Source: Struthidea cinerea
Taxonomy: Eukaryota; Chordata; Aves; Passeriformes; Corcoracidae
Assembly: GCA_013397865.1 (NCBI GenBank)
Contig: VZTI01003649.1
Location: forward strand, 1,228,206-1,292,205
Direction of reading: 5' to 3'
Length of the DNA: 64,000 nucleotides
Part shown: in pieces, positions 49,101 through 58,600 of the stretch
Position numbering within the stretch: the first letter of the stretch is position 1
Layout: each line of letters starts with the position of its first letter
The notes under the pieces: model-generated
Databases searched by the model: none
Told to the model about the DNA's origin: nothing
The model's input: the letters and a program-made list of their open reading frames with translations, nothing else
Translations under genes and position numbers: made by a program

Positions 49101-52018
49101 GAAGATAAATTTTCAACATCTGCTGTTCGTAAAGTAATTTTGCAAAAATATAGTATCTTACAAGGAAAAAAACATTATTTCTATCTGCAACTATAATATC
49201 TTTTGCATACATACATAAACACAGAGAAAAGTGTCAGAAGTAATACTGCTTTATTGCAACTGCAAATACAGAGTGTAGCATGCTTTCACTTGGGCACCGG
49301 TGAATTTTAAAGATCCATGAAAATAATACACACTAACAAGTTACCATTACAAGGTAAGTCTCCATCTCCTCTTCAGTACAAAATAGTTAGGCATGGTGAA
49401 TACAGAAATTTAGTAACAACAGCCTACATAGATAGGCAAAAGTAATATAGTTTTATCCAAGAAATCAAACAATTTCTGTTAAATACATTTGCATGTTAAA
49501 AAACAAGAGCAACACAGTAAATAAAAATAAATTAAAAAGTCCTAAAACCCCATGGGAAAAATATCAAATTCCTCAAATTAGCAAACTGTTCCACTGCTCA
49601 ATATTTAAGTCTGTATGGCATTGAAACTCTTACTTGGACCTATCAAAAACTCACACCTACTTTCAGCAGGAAGTGGCCCCAGTTTCTGCCTCTGTTACAC
49701 CACCAAAACATTCAAACTGCTTCAATTCCTTTTTTTTTTTTTTTTTTTTTTTTTCACATTTAGACTACACTATAGGAGATAGCCTCAGAGCTGGTACAGT
49801 GCTGTTTCCAGCCCTAAATTAGGCCAATAGAGTCCTGTAAATTAGGATTAAGCTGAAGGGGTACCTCTGCACACAGAACTAAGGCAAAGCTCTGTTCAGT
49901 TTGCACCTTTTACCGCCCATGTTTAATCATATCTGCCTTTCCTGGAGTTTTATACTTTCAAGAATATCCTAATCTAATAGAAACATTAGAACATAGCATG
50001 AGATCAGAACACAAGTAACAAATTTCACGGCAAAAAAATAATCTGAAGGAATGTATTAACACTAATGAATAATTTTATTTTTCTCTAGTATCTGGGGTCT
50101 CATGCATAGCATTCACTTTTGTTTTCAACTCAATCATTACAAATGGCCAGTGGGAAGAGGCATTTTTACACACTGCGGCCATCTGCAAAACTTTTTGCAA
50201 ACTATAGAATGGACCGTCCAAACATTCATTTCAGTTTGAAATTGTCTTTGTTGCAGAATCCTAAGCAATAATTTTAAACACAACAATTATAACTTCTAAT
50301 TAGACACTTCCAGGATAGCTAGGCTTTGTACATCATGGGCAGAGATATTTTGCTCTTTTAAACCAGCATTGCATGCAAACCCTTAAAATATCTTAAATAA
50401 AAGACTTACGTGTAAAACCAATAAACTCGACTGCACATTTGTGTACTGATGGTAAAATACCACACACACAAAAGGCTAATAAAGATGTGATTACTGCTTA
50501 GGCAGTTTTGGATGCACAACAGATCTGTATTCCTGCAGCTGCTGGAAGCCTTGAAAGGTTTAAGAGACCACTAATTCAACTATACAAGGAAAACACAAAG
50601 ACAGATCAAGAACCTTACCTCCAAACAACAGTGAATATAAATTACGAGTTAACAGGTGACTATCAAGCACATACATTACTAAAAGCAAAATTAAATTAAA
50701 AAAGAGACAATATTAGCACACGAGGCAGTGCTCTCAGCAAATTTGGAAGAAAACCCTTTGTGGGCTTCAGGGCAGAAGTGAGTTTTGAAGAGCAAGACAG
50801 TGGAAGCAAGAACACTGAAAACATATAAGGCAAGGTCCACCAAAGCATCAGATGAAGCACTGGCAAAACAGAAGTCTGCTGATGTTCATATGAAGACTCC
50901 CAAATACACTGTTAGGTGGCAAATAATTTAGTTGAGTTGTACTTTTCCTAAAATGAACAGCCTTTCCTTCCATGCTGCTCAGGGTCTACTGCTCCCGAAG
51001 CCTCCTAGTAATAATGGGACCAAAGGACAGGTGCAAGCAGCTCTCTGACTTGATGGAAGACAAAGGCACATTTCTCCTCCAGCACCCTGCTTCCCAAAAG
51101 TAGCGCTACTTCCAAGAGAAATGGGCACCTCTCATAAGAGTGCTCTTACTACCTTAGAACAACTAAACTCTCACTACACCATACCTCTATACAGTAACCA
51201 TGATTTAGACAGAGAAAAATCCCTCGGGTATCAGAGGATATTAGGAAACTTACAGAGACTGTAACAATCGTCATCATCTCAGCAACCACTTCTTATAAGC
51301 AGCCAAATATGTTTAATGAGTAACTCCTGTAACTGTTTGGAAACCTACCCGATCTAGGAAAGTCTTCTCTCCTTTAACAGTACCTTATTTATCCAAGGTA
51401 TTTTTCCAAAAGAATGTCTTGACTTACACGTGGCAGTAACCTGAAGTTCTACAGTAATCAAAAAGCTAAGGTTTAATTTTCAACAGTGCAAGCTGTGAAC
51501 AAAATTGTGAATCAAGGTTTTCTGAGAATGTTCTTGGAATTTTTTTAAAAGCCTTAATTTGAGTAGCCCACAGGCACATAATAAGAGATAATCTGTGACT
51601 TCAGCAATTTCTTACACAAGCTTCCAAGAATAGCCATGCTTATTCATGTCCTTATACTACATGCTAAGACTTCGCTTCACTTGTAGCAGAGACTCGACTC
51701 AAATCTGGCAAATTTAAATGGCTTCTGTACACACTGTGAAACAAACACAATTTCACACAGCAATTTTGAATGAAAATTAATATTGCACTCATAACTTTTT
51801 AAGTTACAGCTTCATCCTTAACAGCGTTGCCGGATTGCAAAGGGACGGCGCCAGCTCCTACTAGGAGAGCTCTCTGGTTTCTCCGTTAGCAACCAACGAG
51901 CAGTTTGGCGGAGCTGTCTTACCTCGGAAAAATTAACCGCCAAGGGTATAATTCCTGCCACATAGCAGGCAACCAGCATGGCCAGGGACAGCAGGCAGAT
52001 GGAGGGGAAGTCATCCAT
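36913..52018 (-). CDS. SLC39A9: SLC39A9 (ZIP9), zinc transporter, complete
   Basis: Seven coding exons on the minus strand (52018-51923, 48128-48020, 44896-44705, 42258-42190, 40976-40891, 38999-38865, 37143-36913) total 918 nt, giving 305 residues and a stop; human ZIP9 has 307. ZIP-family proteins carry zinc into the cytosol. ZIP9 is described at Golgi and plasma membranes and has also been reported as a membrane androgen receptor. An N-terminal membrane segment is followed by further hydrophobic segments and a cytosolic His-rich loop at 93-103 (HEHGHDHSRLH). The transport-site motifs are present: H153-A-A-A-D157-G in TM4 and H183-K-A-P-A-A-F-G in TM5. The C-terminal VATVHVLPE (256-263) is also intact, and N239-A-T is a possible glycosylation site. 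The gene shares a CpG-island promoter head to head with ERH. Confidence 0.97.
37144..38864. other. SLC39A9: SLC39A9 intron 6
   Basis: Intron of 1721 bp, AT-rich. No repeat or gene recognised. Confidence 0.8.
38865..38999 (-). CDS. SLC39A9: SLC39A9 coding exon 6
   Basis: The acceptor is TTTTGCAG and the donor is GTAGGT. It has 45 codons in phase 0 (residues 185-229), from APAAFGLVSFLMHAGLE to MVTYLGLSK. It holds the second half of the HKAPAAFG metal-site motif. Confidence 0.96.
39000..40890. other. SLC39A9: SLC39A9 intron 5
   Basis: Intron of 1891 bp, AT-rich. Nothing recognised inside. Confidence 0.8.
40891..40976 (-). CDS. SLC39A9: SLC39A9 coding exon 5
   Basis: The acceptor is TTTTTCAG and the donor is GTGAGT. 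Residues 156-184 start at the split Ala156, continue DGVALGAAASTSQTSVQL and end AIMLHK. D157 and H183 are putative transport-site residues. Confidence 0.96.
40977..42189. other. SLC39A9: SLC39A9 intron 4 with an N gap
   Basis: Intron of 1213 bp. It holds the 53-bp N run at 42018-42070, flanked on both sides by T runs. Confidence 0.8.
42018..42070. other. Assembly gap in a poly(T) tract
   Basis: Fifty-three Ns follow a T14 run and precede a T7 run. The gap is most likely an unresolved homopolymer in SLC39A9 intron 4; its true length is unknown. Confidence 0.95.
42190..42258 (-). CDS. SLC39A9: SLC39A9 coding exon 4
   Basis: The acceptor is TTTCAG and the donor is GTAATG. This 69-nt exon completes Asp133 and encodes PEAARSGNSKITTTLGLV, then VHAA, up to the first base of Ala156. 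It contains H153 of the TM4 metal site. Confidence 0.95.
42259..44704. other. SLC39A9: SLC39A9 intron 3
   Basis: Intron of 2446 bp with donor GTAAGT. No repeat or gene recognised. Confidence 0.8.
44705..44896 (-). CDS. SLC39A9: SLC39A9 coding exon 3
   Basis: The acceptor is TTTCACAG and the donor is GTAAGT. Residues 69-132 include the variable loop (ASEKQHVIESEMAAKIPA), the His-rich stretch HEHGHDHSRLH and the membrane segment AYIGVSLVLGFVFMLLVDQ. The His-rich loop is two residues shorter than in human ZIP9 as I remember it. Confidence 0.96.
44897..48019. other. SLC39A9: SLC39A9 intron 2
   Basis: Intron of 3123 bp, AT-rich. It contains a short imperfect duplication (CTGAAGCCATTCA) at 46461-46494 and an A-rich run near 46265. 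Nothing else recognised. Confidence 0.8.
46461..46494 (+). repeat. 13-bp direct repeat, period 21
   Basis: CTGAAGCCATTCA occurs at 46461-46473 and again at 46482-46494. It is intronic, with no evident function. Confidence 0.8.
48020..48128 (-). CDS. SLC39A9: SLC39A9 coding exon 2
   Basis: The acceptor is TTGCAG and the donor is GTAAGA. Residues 33-68 plus the first base of Gly69 read ERLKLVTVLGAGLLCGTA, LAVIVPEGVHALYEDILE. It covers the second membrane segment with the VPEGVH motif typical of the ZIP9 branch. Confidence 0.96.
48129..51922. other. SLC39A9: SLC39A9 intron 1
   Basis: Intron of 3794 bp. It holds a T25 run at 49730-49754 and is otherwise unique AT-rich sequence. Confidence 0.8.
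49730..49754 (+). repeat. Poly(T) run
   Basis: A run of 25 T residues in SLC39A9 intron 1, with no recognisable retrocopy body beside it. Confidence 0.9.
51923..52018 (-). CDS. SLC39A9: SLC39A9 coding exon 1 (start codon)
   Basis: ATG at 52018-52016 opens MDDFPSICLLSLAML, then VACYVAGIIPLAVNFSE (residues 1-32). The exon ends in phase 0 at a GTAAG donor. An in-frame stop at 52093-52091 with no ATG between fixes the start. Residues 5-28 form the first membrane segment. Confidence 0.96.
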
Positions 52019-52451
52019 TTCGCCGCTTTCTGTCCGGTCCCTTGAAGCGAAATCCAACGGCAACTTTTCCTCCTCGCCCCACCGCACGCCTTAACCCGTG
52101 CAGACACCGAGCTCCCAGGAGAGGCTTTCAGCCATGTCTCTCTCGCCTGGCGGCAGCGGCCGACTCGACCCCCAGCTGGGGGTGTTCAGCCAGCCCGGGC
52201 GCGGCCAGGGGTCGGGAGCGGCTCGGCCACTGGCAGGCGGGCCCGGCCCTCAACTGAGGCGGAGGAACTTCCACCCGCACCGCGCCGCTCCCAGGGGAGG
52301 CGGGAGGGAGAGGTTGGAGACAGCGAGCAAGCAGGCGGCTCCTCACGGCGGGGCAGCCTCAGACAGGGCCGAGGGGACCCTGCGGGACCAGCGCTGCCAC
52401 CCCACACCCACGGCCGCTGCCCGGCGGCCAAGTGGCACCTCAGCGCTTCCC

Positions 52452-52458
52452 CTTCCGG
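52452..52458 (+). promoter_or_regulatory. Putative ETS/GABP site
   Basis: CTTCCGG is the complement of CCGGAAG, the core ETS-family site. It is positioned between the two genes in the CpG island. Predicted by motif only. Confidence 0.5.
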
Positions 52459-52470
52459 GACGGGCCGCGG

Positions 52471-52485
52471 CCCGCCCCGCCCCGC
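52471..52485 (+). promoter_or_regulatory. Tandem GC boxes (Sp1-type)
   Basis: CCCGCCCCGCCCCGC contains overlapping CCGCCC/GGGCGG boxes in the middle of the bidirectional promoter, where Sp/KLF factors typically bind. Confidence 0.6.
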
Positions 52486-52500
52486 GCGCTTCCCGGCTCC

Positions 52501-52511
52501 AAGATGGCGGC
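52501..52511 (+). promoter_or_regulatory. YY1 site near the ERH start
   Basis: AAGATGGCGGC is the strong promoter-type YY1 motif in plus orientation. Such motifs usually lie at or just downstream of the transcription start, so ERH transcription probably starts near here, giving a 5' UTR of roughly 120 nt. Confidence 0.65.
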
Positions 52512-52550
52512 CGGGCCCGCGGCCCGCCATGGGCCAAGAGCTGCTCCCTC

Positions 52551-52551
52551 N
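52551..52551. other. Single ambiguous base
   Basis: One N in the ERH 5' UTR/promoter; it does not affect coding. Confidence 0.95.
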
Positions 52552-52623
52552 GCGGGCGCGGGGGCCTGTGGGGGATCGCCGCGCGCCACTTCTGCCCGGC
52601 GGTGCTGAAGGAGCCGAGCCGCC

Positions 52624-52626
52624 ATG
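52624..52626 (+). CDS. ERH: ERH coding exon 1 (ATG only)
   Basis: The coding part of exon 1 is only the start codon; the donor GTGAGA follows immediately. Exon 2 then begins with TCT (Ser2). The human gene has the same split as far as I recall. Confidence 0.93.
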
Positions 52627-55600
52627 GTGAGAACGGGACGGGATGGGACTGCCGGGCTCCGTGCACACCGCGCCCGCACGGGCAGCCTTCCCTTCCCCTC
52701 CCCTCCCTTCCCCCTGGGTCACTGCAGGCGGGAAGGCCGCGGCCGGTGGTGCGGGCCCGGGCGGGCGGCAGCACNNNNNNNNNNNNNNNNNNNNNNNNNN
52801 NNNNNNNNNNNNNNNNNNNNNNNNNNNNNNNNNNNNNNNNNNNNNNNNNNNNNNNNNNNNNNNNNNNNNNNNNNNNNNNNNNNNNNNNNNNNNNNNNNNN
52901 NNNNNNNNNNNNNNNNNNNNNNNNNNNNNNNNNNNNNNNNNNNNNNNNNNNNNNNNNNNNNNNNNNNNNNNNNNNNNNNNNNNNNNNNNNNNNNNNNNNN
53001 NNNNNNNNNNNNNNNNNNNNNNNNNNNNNNNNNNNNNNNNNNNNNNNNNNNNNNNNNNNNNNNNNNNNNNNNNNNNNNNNNNNNNNNNNNNNNNNNNNNN
53101 NNNNNNNNNNNNNNNNNNNNNNNNNNNNNNNNNNNNNNNGGCGGGGGGCACAAAGGCGGCGGCGGCGGCGCTCGGGGAGCTGGAGGCTCCCGCCCCCCTT
53201 CCCCGGCACCTTGTGCCCCTTCTCAGGGCGCTGCTGGAAGCGCAGCGCTTTCCCGTGAGTCTCGCCCTTCGAGCGAGCCTGCCTTAAATGGCTGATTTGC
53301 GCTTTCCATGCTGCTTTCCCTGCTCCTCCCCTCTGCTCGGAGGAGGGAAAGGCGGGAGCTTGCGTTGGTGGGCTCTAGGAATGGCACGCTGAAGCTCAAA
53401 GGCCTCCCTATCACCGTGGTTTGATGCGTTCATCTAATAAATTAAGATCTGCTGAAGCAAGTTGTTGCCCTGCGGTGGGAGGGCAGCTGCTTGTCGGTTT
53501 GCAGCGAAGTTCCACATCTGCCTGGCGCTTGCTCCAAAGCAGTTGGCTTCGGCCATGATGGGCAGCCACAAGCCCTGTGCCTGTTGGCCAGTGTGAAAGG
53601 TAGTCCTTAGACCACCTTTCCTGTCTGGCAGAGGTAACTGCAAGACATTTAGGTGTGTGCAGTATGCTGCTGGTATTTGCATCACTGCACAGCTTACCTT
53701 ACAATACGTGTTTATCTTCCACTTTTATTGTTTTGGGGCTTTTTTTTTTTTTTTTACACTTTATTGTCAAATAGACTACAATTGGTGGAAATCTCCTTGG
53801 GCAGATGCTGCCTAGCTTTTAAGTCCTGCTGGTTTAGCTCTTGGCACTGCCTTAACCAGTTTTACAGGGTTCTGCCTAGAGTAACAGGAGCAATTTCCAA
53901 AGTGCTCTCTAGAAGTTCGAAATTGGTATAATATAAACCATGTGGTGTCTCATTCTGTGTCCTGCTTAAAAGCAGCCAGTACAACTGTGCTTTTAAGGAA
54001 AATGCAAAGAAGTCTAACATATGCATCATAATAATAAAGGTCCATATTGGGCTTTTCCAGGTAACCTGGTGTTAATGCCAAAAGGTTTATGGATCTTCTC
54101 TTGTTTTGGTTTTATGTCCCCTAGGCACACAGGGCAGGTAATAATAGTTGGAGGAGACTTCCCTCAGGCTTCTGAACTTGTCATTCTTTTGTACCTACAT
54201 GGTAGGACAGGACCAGCAGTTTTTTCAAATCAAACAATTTTTTTCCCTTAGAGTAAAATAATGTCAAGTTCTTAAAGAAATGTTTGAAAAGCATTAATTC
54301 TACAATACACATGATCCAATGGTATCACTTTTAATATTTTTCCGGGCCAATATCTGATAATGGATATTGTATAGTATCTGAAGCAATAAATGGCTTGAAG
54401 TCAGAAGCCCAAATGGTTTCTACTGTGAAGTTCTGTGAAGCTTACATGTCTGATTTTTTCTATAATCTGATTACTTGGATAATTTCAGAATTAATACATT
54501 CATTTAGCGCTCCTCAGTGATCAGCTAATTAAAATGATAGTGATGGAAAAATTATTTTATAATAATGTTCGGCAATCATTTGGACTCCCTGCTAAGACAT
54601 GCCTGTTCAAGTACAATGCACTTTGGAACAGCTAGATACCAGCCCTCTTTAGGGAATTCCTTTCAAATCTATCATCCTCTGGCATACATGAAAGTGGATT
54701 TAAATTATCTACTCTCCTTTGTATGATTTTTGTTGTTACAGTGTGCAGCTCAGAATTCCCCTTTTTTTCCACTTCTGATTAGGAAAAGTCTTGCTCCTTC
54801 TTTTTGTCTGTGAAACATTTTCCTTAACTTCCCAGAATCTGCTACTGCCATGTTAAGACAGAATTAAAAAAACTGAAAAGTGTATTCCAAGGATGGGAAT
54901 ACTGTCACTTATGGGATAAGAATTTGTCCTCTTTTTTTTTTTTCTGTAAATCCTAACATTTGCCATTTCTTTTTTCTGTCACTGCGTTTGATGAGCACTG
55001 ATCTGGTGTCTTCACTGATTTCCAAAGTATGGGTCAGGATTTTTCTGTCAGCAGCTGATTAAGCCAAATAATGTCTTACCCTGCCATTGCCTCTATGTTG
55101 TGTGCTCACCTCATATATTAGCACTGAGAATGTTGGATCCAATTAGCAGCACTGGAAACGGCCATTTGCAGCATGCTTGCAAACTTTCTGTGCTATGCAA
55201 CCTGTTAATTAGATCACAGATTGTGTACACTTCAGAAATCTTGCTTCTTTGCTCAAATTATTTGCTGTAGCCAAGTGAAAAATGTTATGGAAATAACGGA
55301 AGCCATGGAGTGTACAATCATCTAAGTCTTCCCTGCAGAAGAACAAGCTTATGGACTCCAACATTTGGAAGTTTTCTGTGCCATAATTGCTGTTTAAGTA
55401 AACTCATTGAAGTGTGAAAAACCAGTACATCTGTTTTGCAGGAAATTATCTTGAACACTAAGTGCAGATTTATCGTATCATTTGTGTTCCCTCGAAGTTA
55501 AATGAGTAACTCAAAATAGCTATTTCTGTTAAAATCTTTAAGGTGAGAGTGACTGTGTGGTTAAGTTGGGTCCCCTCCTTGCTCTTTATTTGGGGCATTG

Positions 55601-58600
55601 AAAATTTTTAATAACAGCTTGAGTTTAGAACAAAGTAAGTAAATGCACTAATGCCACAGCTTTTATACATCAACTTTATTGCTTTGCTTGTCTGTCTAAA
55701 TAGAAACTATTTCTGTGGTATTTTTTTCCAACACAATAGCTGCTTTACTGGTGATGTTACATATTTTAAAGTTCCATAAGGATTAATAGGACTTGTTGGA
55801 AACAAAACTTATTAACCCAGCTTATATAAATAGTAAATGCTATTTGGAAAATGTCTGTGTCCTTGATTGCTAGTCTAATATTTTAGTATTATGCTTCTTT
55901 TTACTTCTTCTTTCTTATAAATAACTTAATTCAAACAAAAATCATTCAAAGTGCAAGCAACCTGTATTTTTTTGTGTTTGTTTTCTTTTCCAGTCTCACA
56001 CAATTCTACTTGTCCAGCCTACCAAGAGGCCAGAAGGCAGAACATATGCTGATTATGAATCGGTGAATGAGTGCATGGAAGGTGGGTGGATGCAGACATG
56101 GTAGTTAAAAACTGTTGTTAAAACCCTATTTTTGACATATTCACAAACTTAGTAAAAAAATAAGTTATTCTTCATGTTTTTCAAAGGTAATTCACAAAAA
56201 AACCCCTCATACTTTTAGTTTACTAATGTTCTAGCAAACTAAAACCGACTTATTATTTGTTTCTAAAACTTCCTTTTTCTATTAAATGTCTGGTTTTGAT
56301 TTAACTAGATGAAACCACATCCAGTTTGGGAGAGTAGACAATATTCTTTCTGGGCCCATGCAAATTTTATTGTAGGATCAGCACCTAACTCTCACTTATC
56401 TTTTCTTAGCACTGTAAAGGAAAGATTGCTACTGGAAGTAATATATTAAATAAAGGATTGTATGCAGTTGATACGTAATTTGCAGTCTCACAGCACATGT
56501 GCCAGAGTAAAGATCCTGTGAGACTTCGATACACATAATGAGTATGAAAAGAAGATTGAAATATTAGAGCTGTAGTTCACTTAACATTAATCTTGCAGGA
56601 AGTTTTGTGAAGCAAACAAAAGTATAATAAAGACCATGTCAATCTCTGTGCTCACTTTAACATTACATTATAACATTTATTACATTCTTCTCAAATGTGT
56701 CTGAATTATTAGTGGGCTAGCTTAAATAAAAAAAAAAGTGCTTTAAATCTGTATACAGCTGTCACTCTTACCTCAGTACCGTTTGACTCTTGGATCAAGA
56801 GTGATCATTCTGATGAGTTCTTCTGTTTCTCAGGTGTTTGTGCAGTAGGAATATATGTTCTAATTGCTGTCTTAAAATTATTTGCAGGAGTTCCAGATGT
56901 CCGTTGGAGCTTACTGCATGGAAAGTTACATATTTGACAGAACTAAAACTTTTTCCCCTAGATGATGAAAACTTTTCTTTCCATGCATCTTACCTGCTTT
57001 TATAGTATTACATTTCAATGCAAATCACTACGAACAAAAGAATTCCAACTCTAGAAAATCTGATTGTTTTTATAGTGGTGGTCTCTAAACTTTATTTGTA
57101 GATCAAGAGCTGAAAAAGTTTCAGCAAATACAGTTTTTTAATATTGCATTGTTAATCTTGTTTCTCTGTAGGAGTCTGTAAAATGTATGAAGAGCATCTG
57201 AAGAGAATGAATCCCAATAGTCCATCCATTACATATGATATCAGCCAATTGTTTGACTTCATTGATGACTTGGCAGACCTCAGCTGTCTTGTGTAAGTTC
57301 AGTTGTACAAGTCCATTTCAGTGACTAAGGAAAGTCAGAAGTCTTCCCTCTAAACTCTTTTATGTGAGTTTAACATAATGCTAGTTTATGTGGTTTTTGC
57401 AGTAACTGTAGTGCAGCAGTATTGCAGCTGCCACAACAAGTTGCCCAATCCAAATAACTGCACAGATAGAAGGTATCTCTAAAGAAGGCTTAGAAACTAA
57501 CAGTTCTACTTGGATTTTATTCACATATAAGCTCACGACATTTCAGATACTGAAATACAACAGTTTAATACAGCTGACTATTTTATTACTGCTAGAATCT
57601 GTTTAAATTTGCCTTTGTGCTGTTGTTCCAGTTCCTCAGGGGGCAGAATGGTTACAGAATTTTTTTCAGCTGAGGGCAGTACTAATGGTGGGGTACAAGG
57701 CTACAGATGTACATTGCAGCCAAAAGTTTGTTTTGATCAAGATACAGCAAGATGAAAGTTTCTGTAAATGCTGATTAAGTGATTGAGGAACAGATGAATC
57801 CTGTGGAGAGCCCTAGCTAATTGTTTACTTGCTCTTGTGAAAACATCTCTAGTTCTCATTTGTGTTTCAAAGCTGGGGGCAAGCAGTGGTGGTCTTGTGT
57901 ACTTCCCATTCTGACTGCACTGTGAAATCAAGTGTTAGATTTCACTGTTCAGAACAAAATTTACATTAGGTTTAGTACTTTCCATACAATAAATTTCAGG
58001 GTGATGTTTTGATATGAGAGTGGTATCAGCTTTGCAGAAATGCTGTAGAAATAAGGATACAAATCTCATACCCAAGTAACAAAAGACATAGTATTAGGCT
58101 TTTGAATTTCAAAATTCCATAAAATTTTTAAGTCAGTGAGACTGTGGTGTAGACATTCCTGCAGCTGCACTGCTATGGCTGAAATCCCACTGCAAGTACT
58201 TGTGTAGCTGTCCAGTGAACAGACTTTCCCAGTTTAAAACACAAAGTTATTTTAAAAAACCTGAGCTTCAGATTGTTTTCCTTTGTATTCTGATGTACAG
58301 TACAGAATCTGTTACTGGTGATGACTTATTACAGATGCCATTTGCCAAAGTTTTCAGTAGAGCAAATAAAATGAGCTCACAGTTCTGCAGGTTTACCTTG
58401 TTCTACGTATTCTGACACATTTGATCTTCAGGTGTTGTAGTGCTGGACTGATGCAATTTGAGAAACACAGTTTAGCTAACAGACTGAAACTAGCCACGTG
58501 TTTTAGGAGGTAGCAACTGTTTTCTAGGATAGTCTTGTGCCTTTCTTAATTAGGCTTGTAAAATCAGTGTTGTGCGAAATTCTACTTCAGCTTACAGTTT

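Larger units (their letters stand above)
52030..53290. promoter_or_regulatory. CpG-island bidirectional promoter of SLC39A9 and ERH
   Basis: CG-dense sequence starts just inside SLC39A9 exon 1 and extends into ERH intron 1; both flanks are AT-rich. It contains GC boxes, an ETS-type CTTCCGG and a YY1-type AAGATGGCGGC, with no TATA box. The two start codons lie 605 bp apart on opposite strands. Part of the island is hidden by the N gap at 52775-53139. Housekeeping expression of both genes is expected from this promoter type. Confidence 0.85.
52627..55993. other. ERH: ERH intron 1
   Basis: Intron of 3367 bp. Its first 660 bp lie in the CpG island and include the 365-bp N gap and a (GGC)n stretch near 53155-53170. 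The rest is AT-rich unique sequence with a T run near 53740. No gene recognised. Confidence 0.85.

Noticed and set aside
52019..52087. N-terminal extension of SLC39A9 upstream of ATG 52018
   Set aside because: The extension would need a GTG start at 52087, and an in-frame stop lies just upstream at 52093-52091. The ATG at 52018 gives the family-typical MDDF start.
52098..53258. Very long open frames on both strands across the CpG island
   Set aside because: They are made mostly of the N gap translated as X, plus stop-poor GC-rich sequence; not genes.
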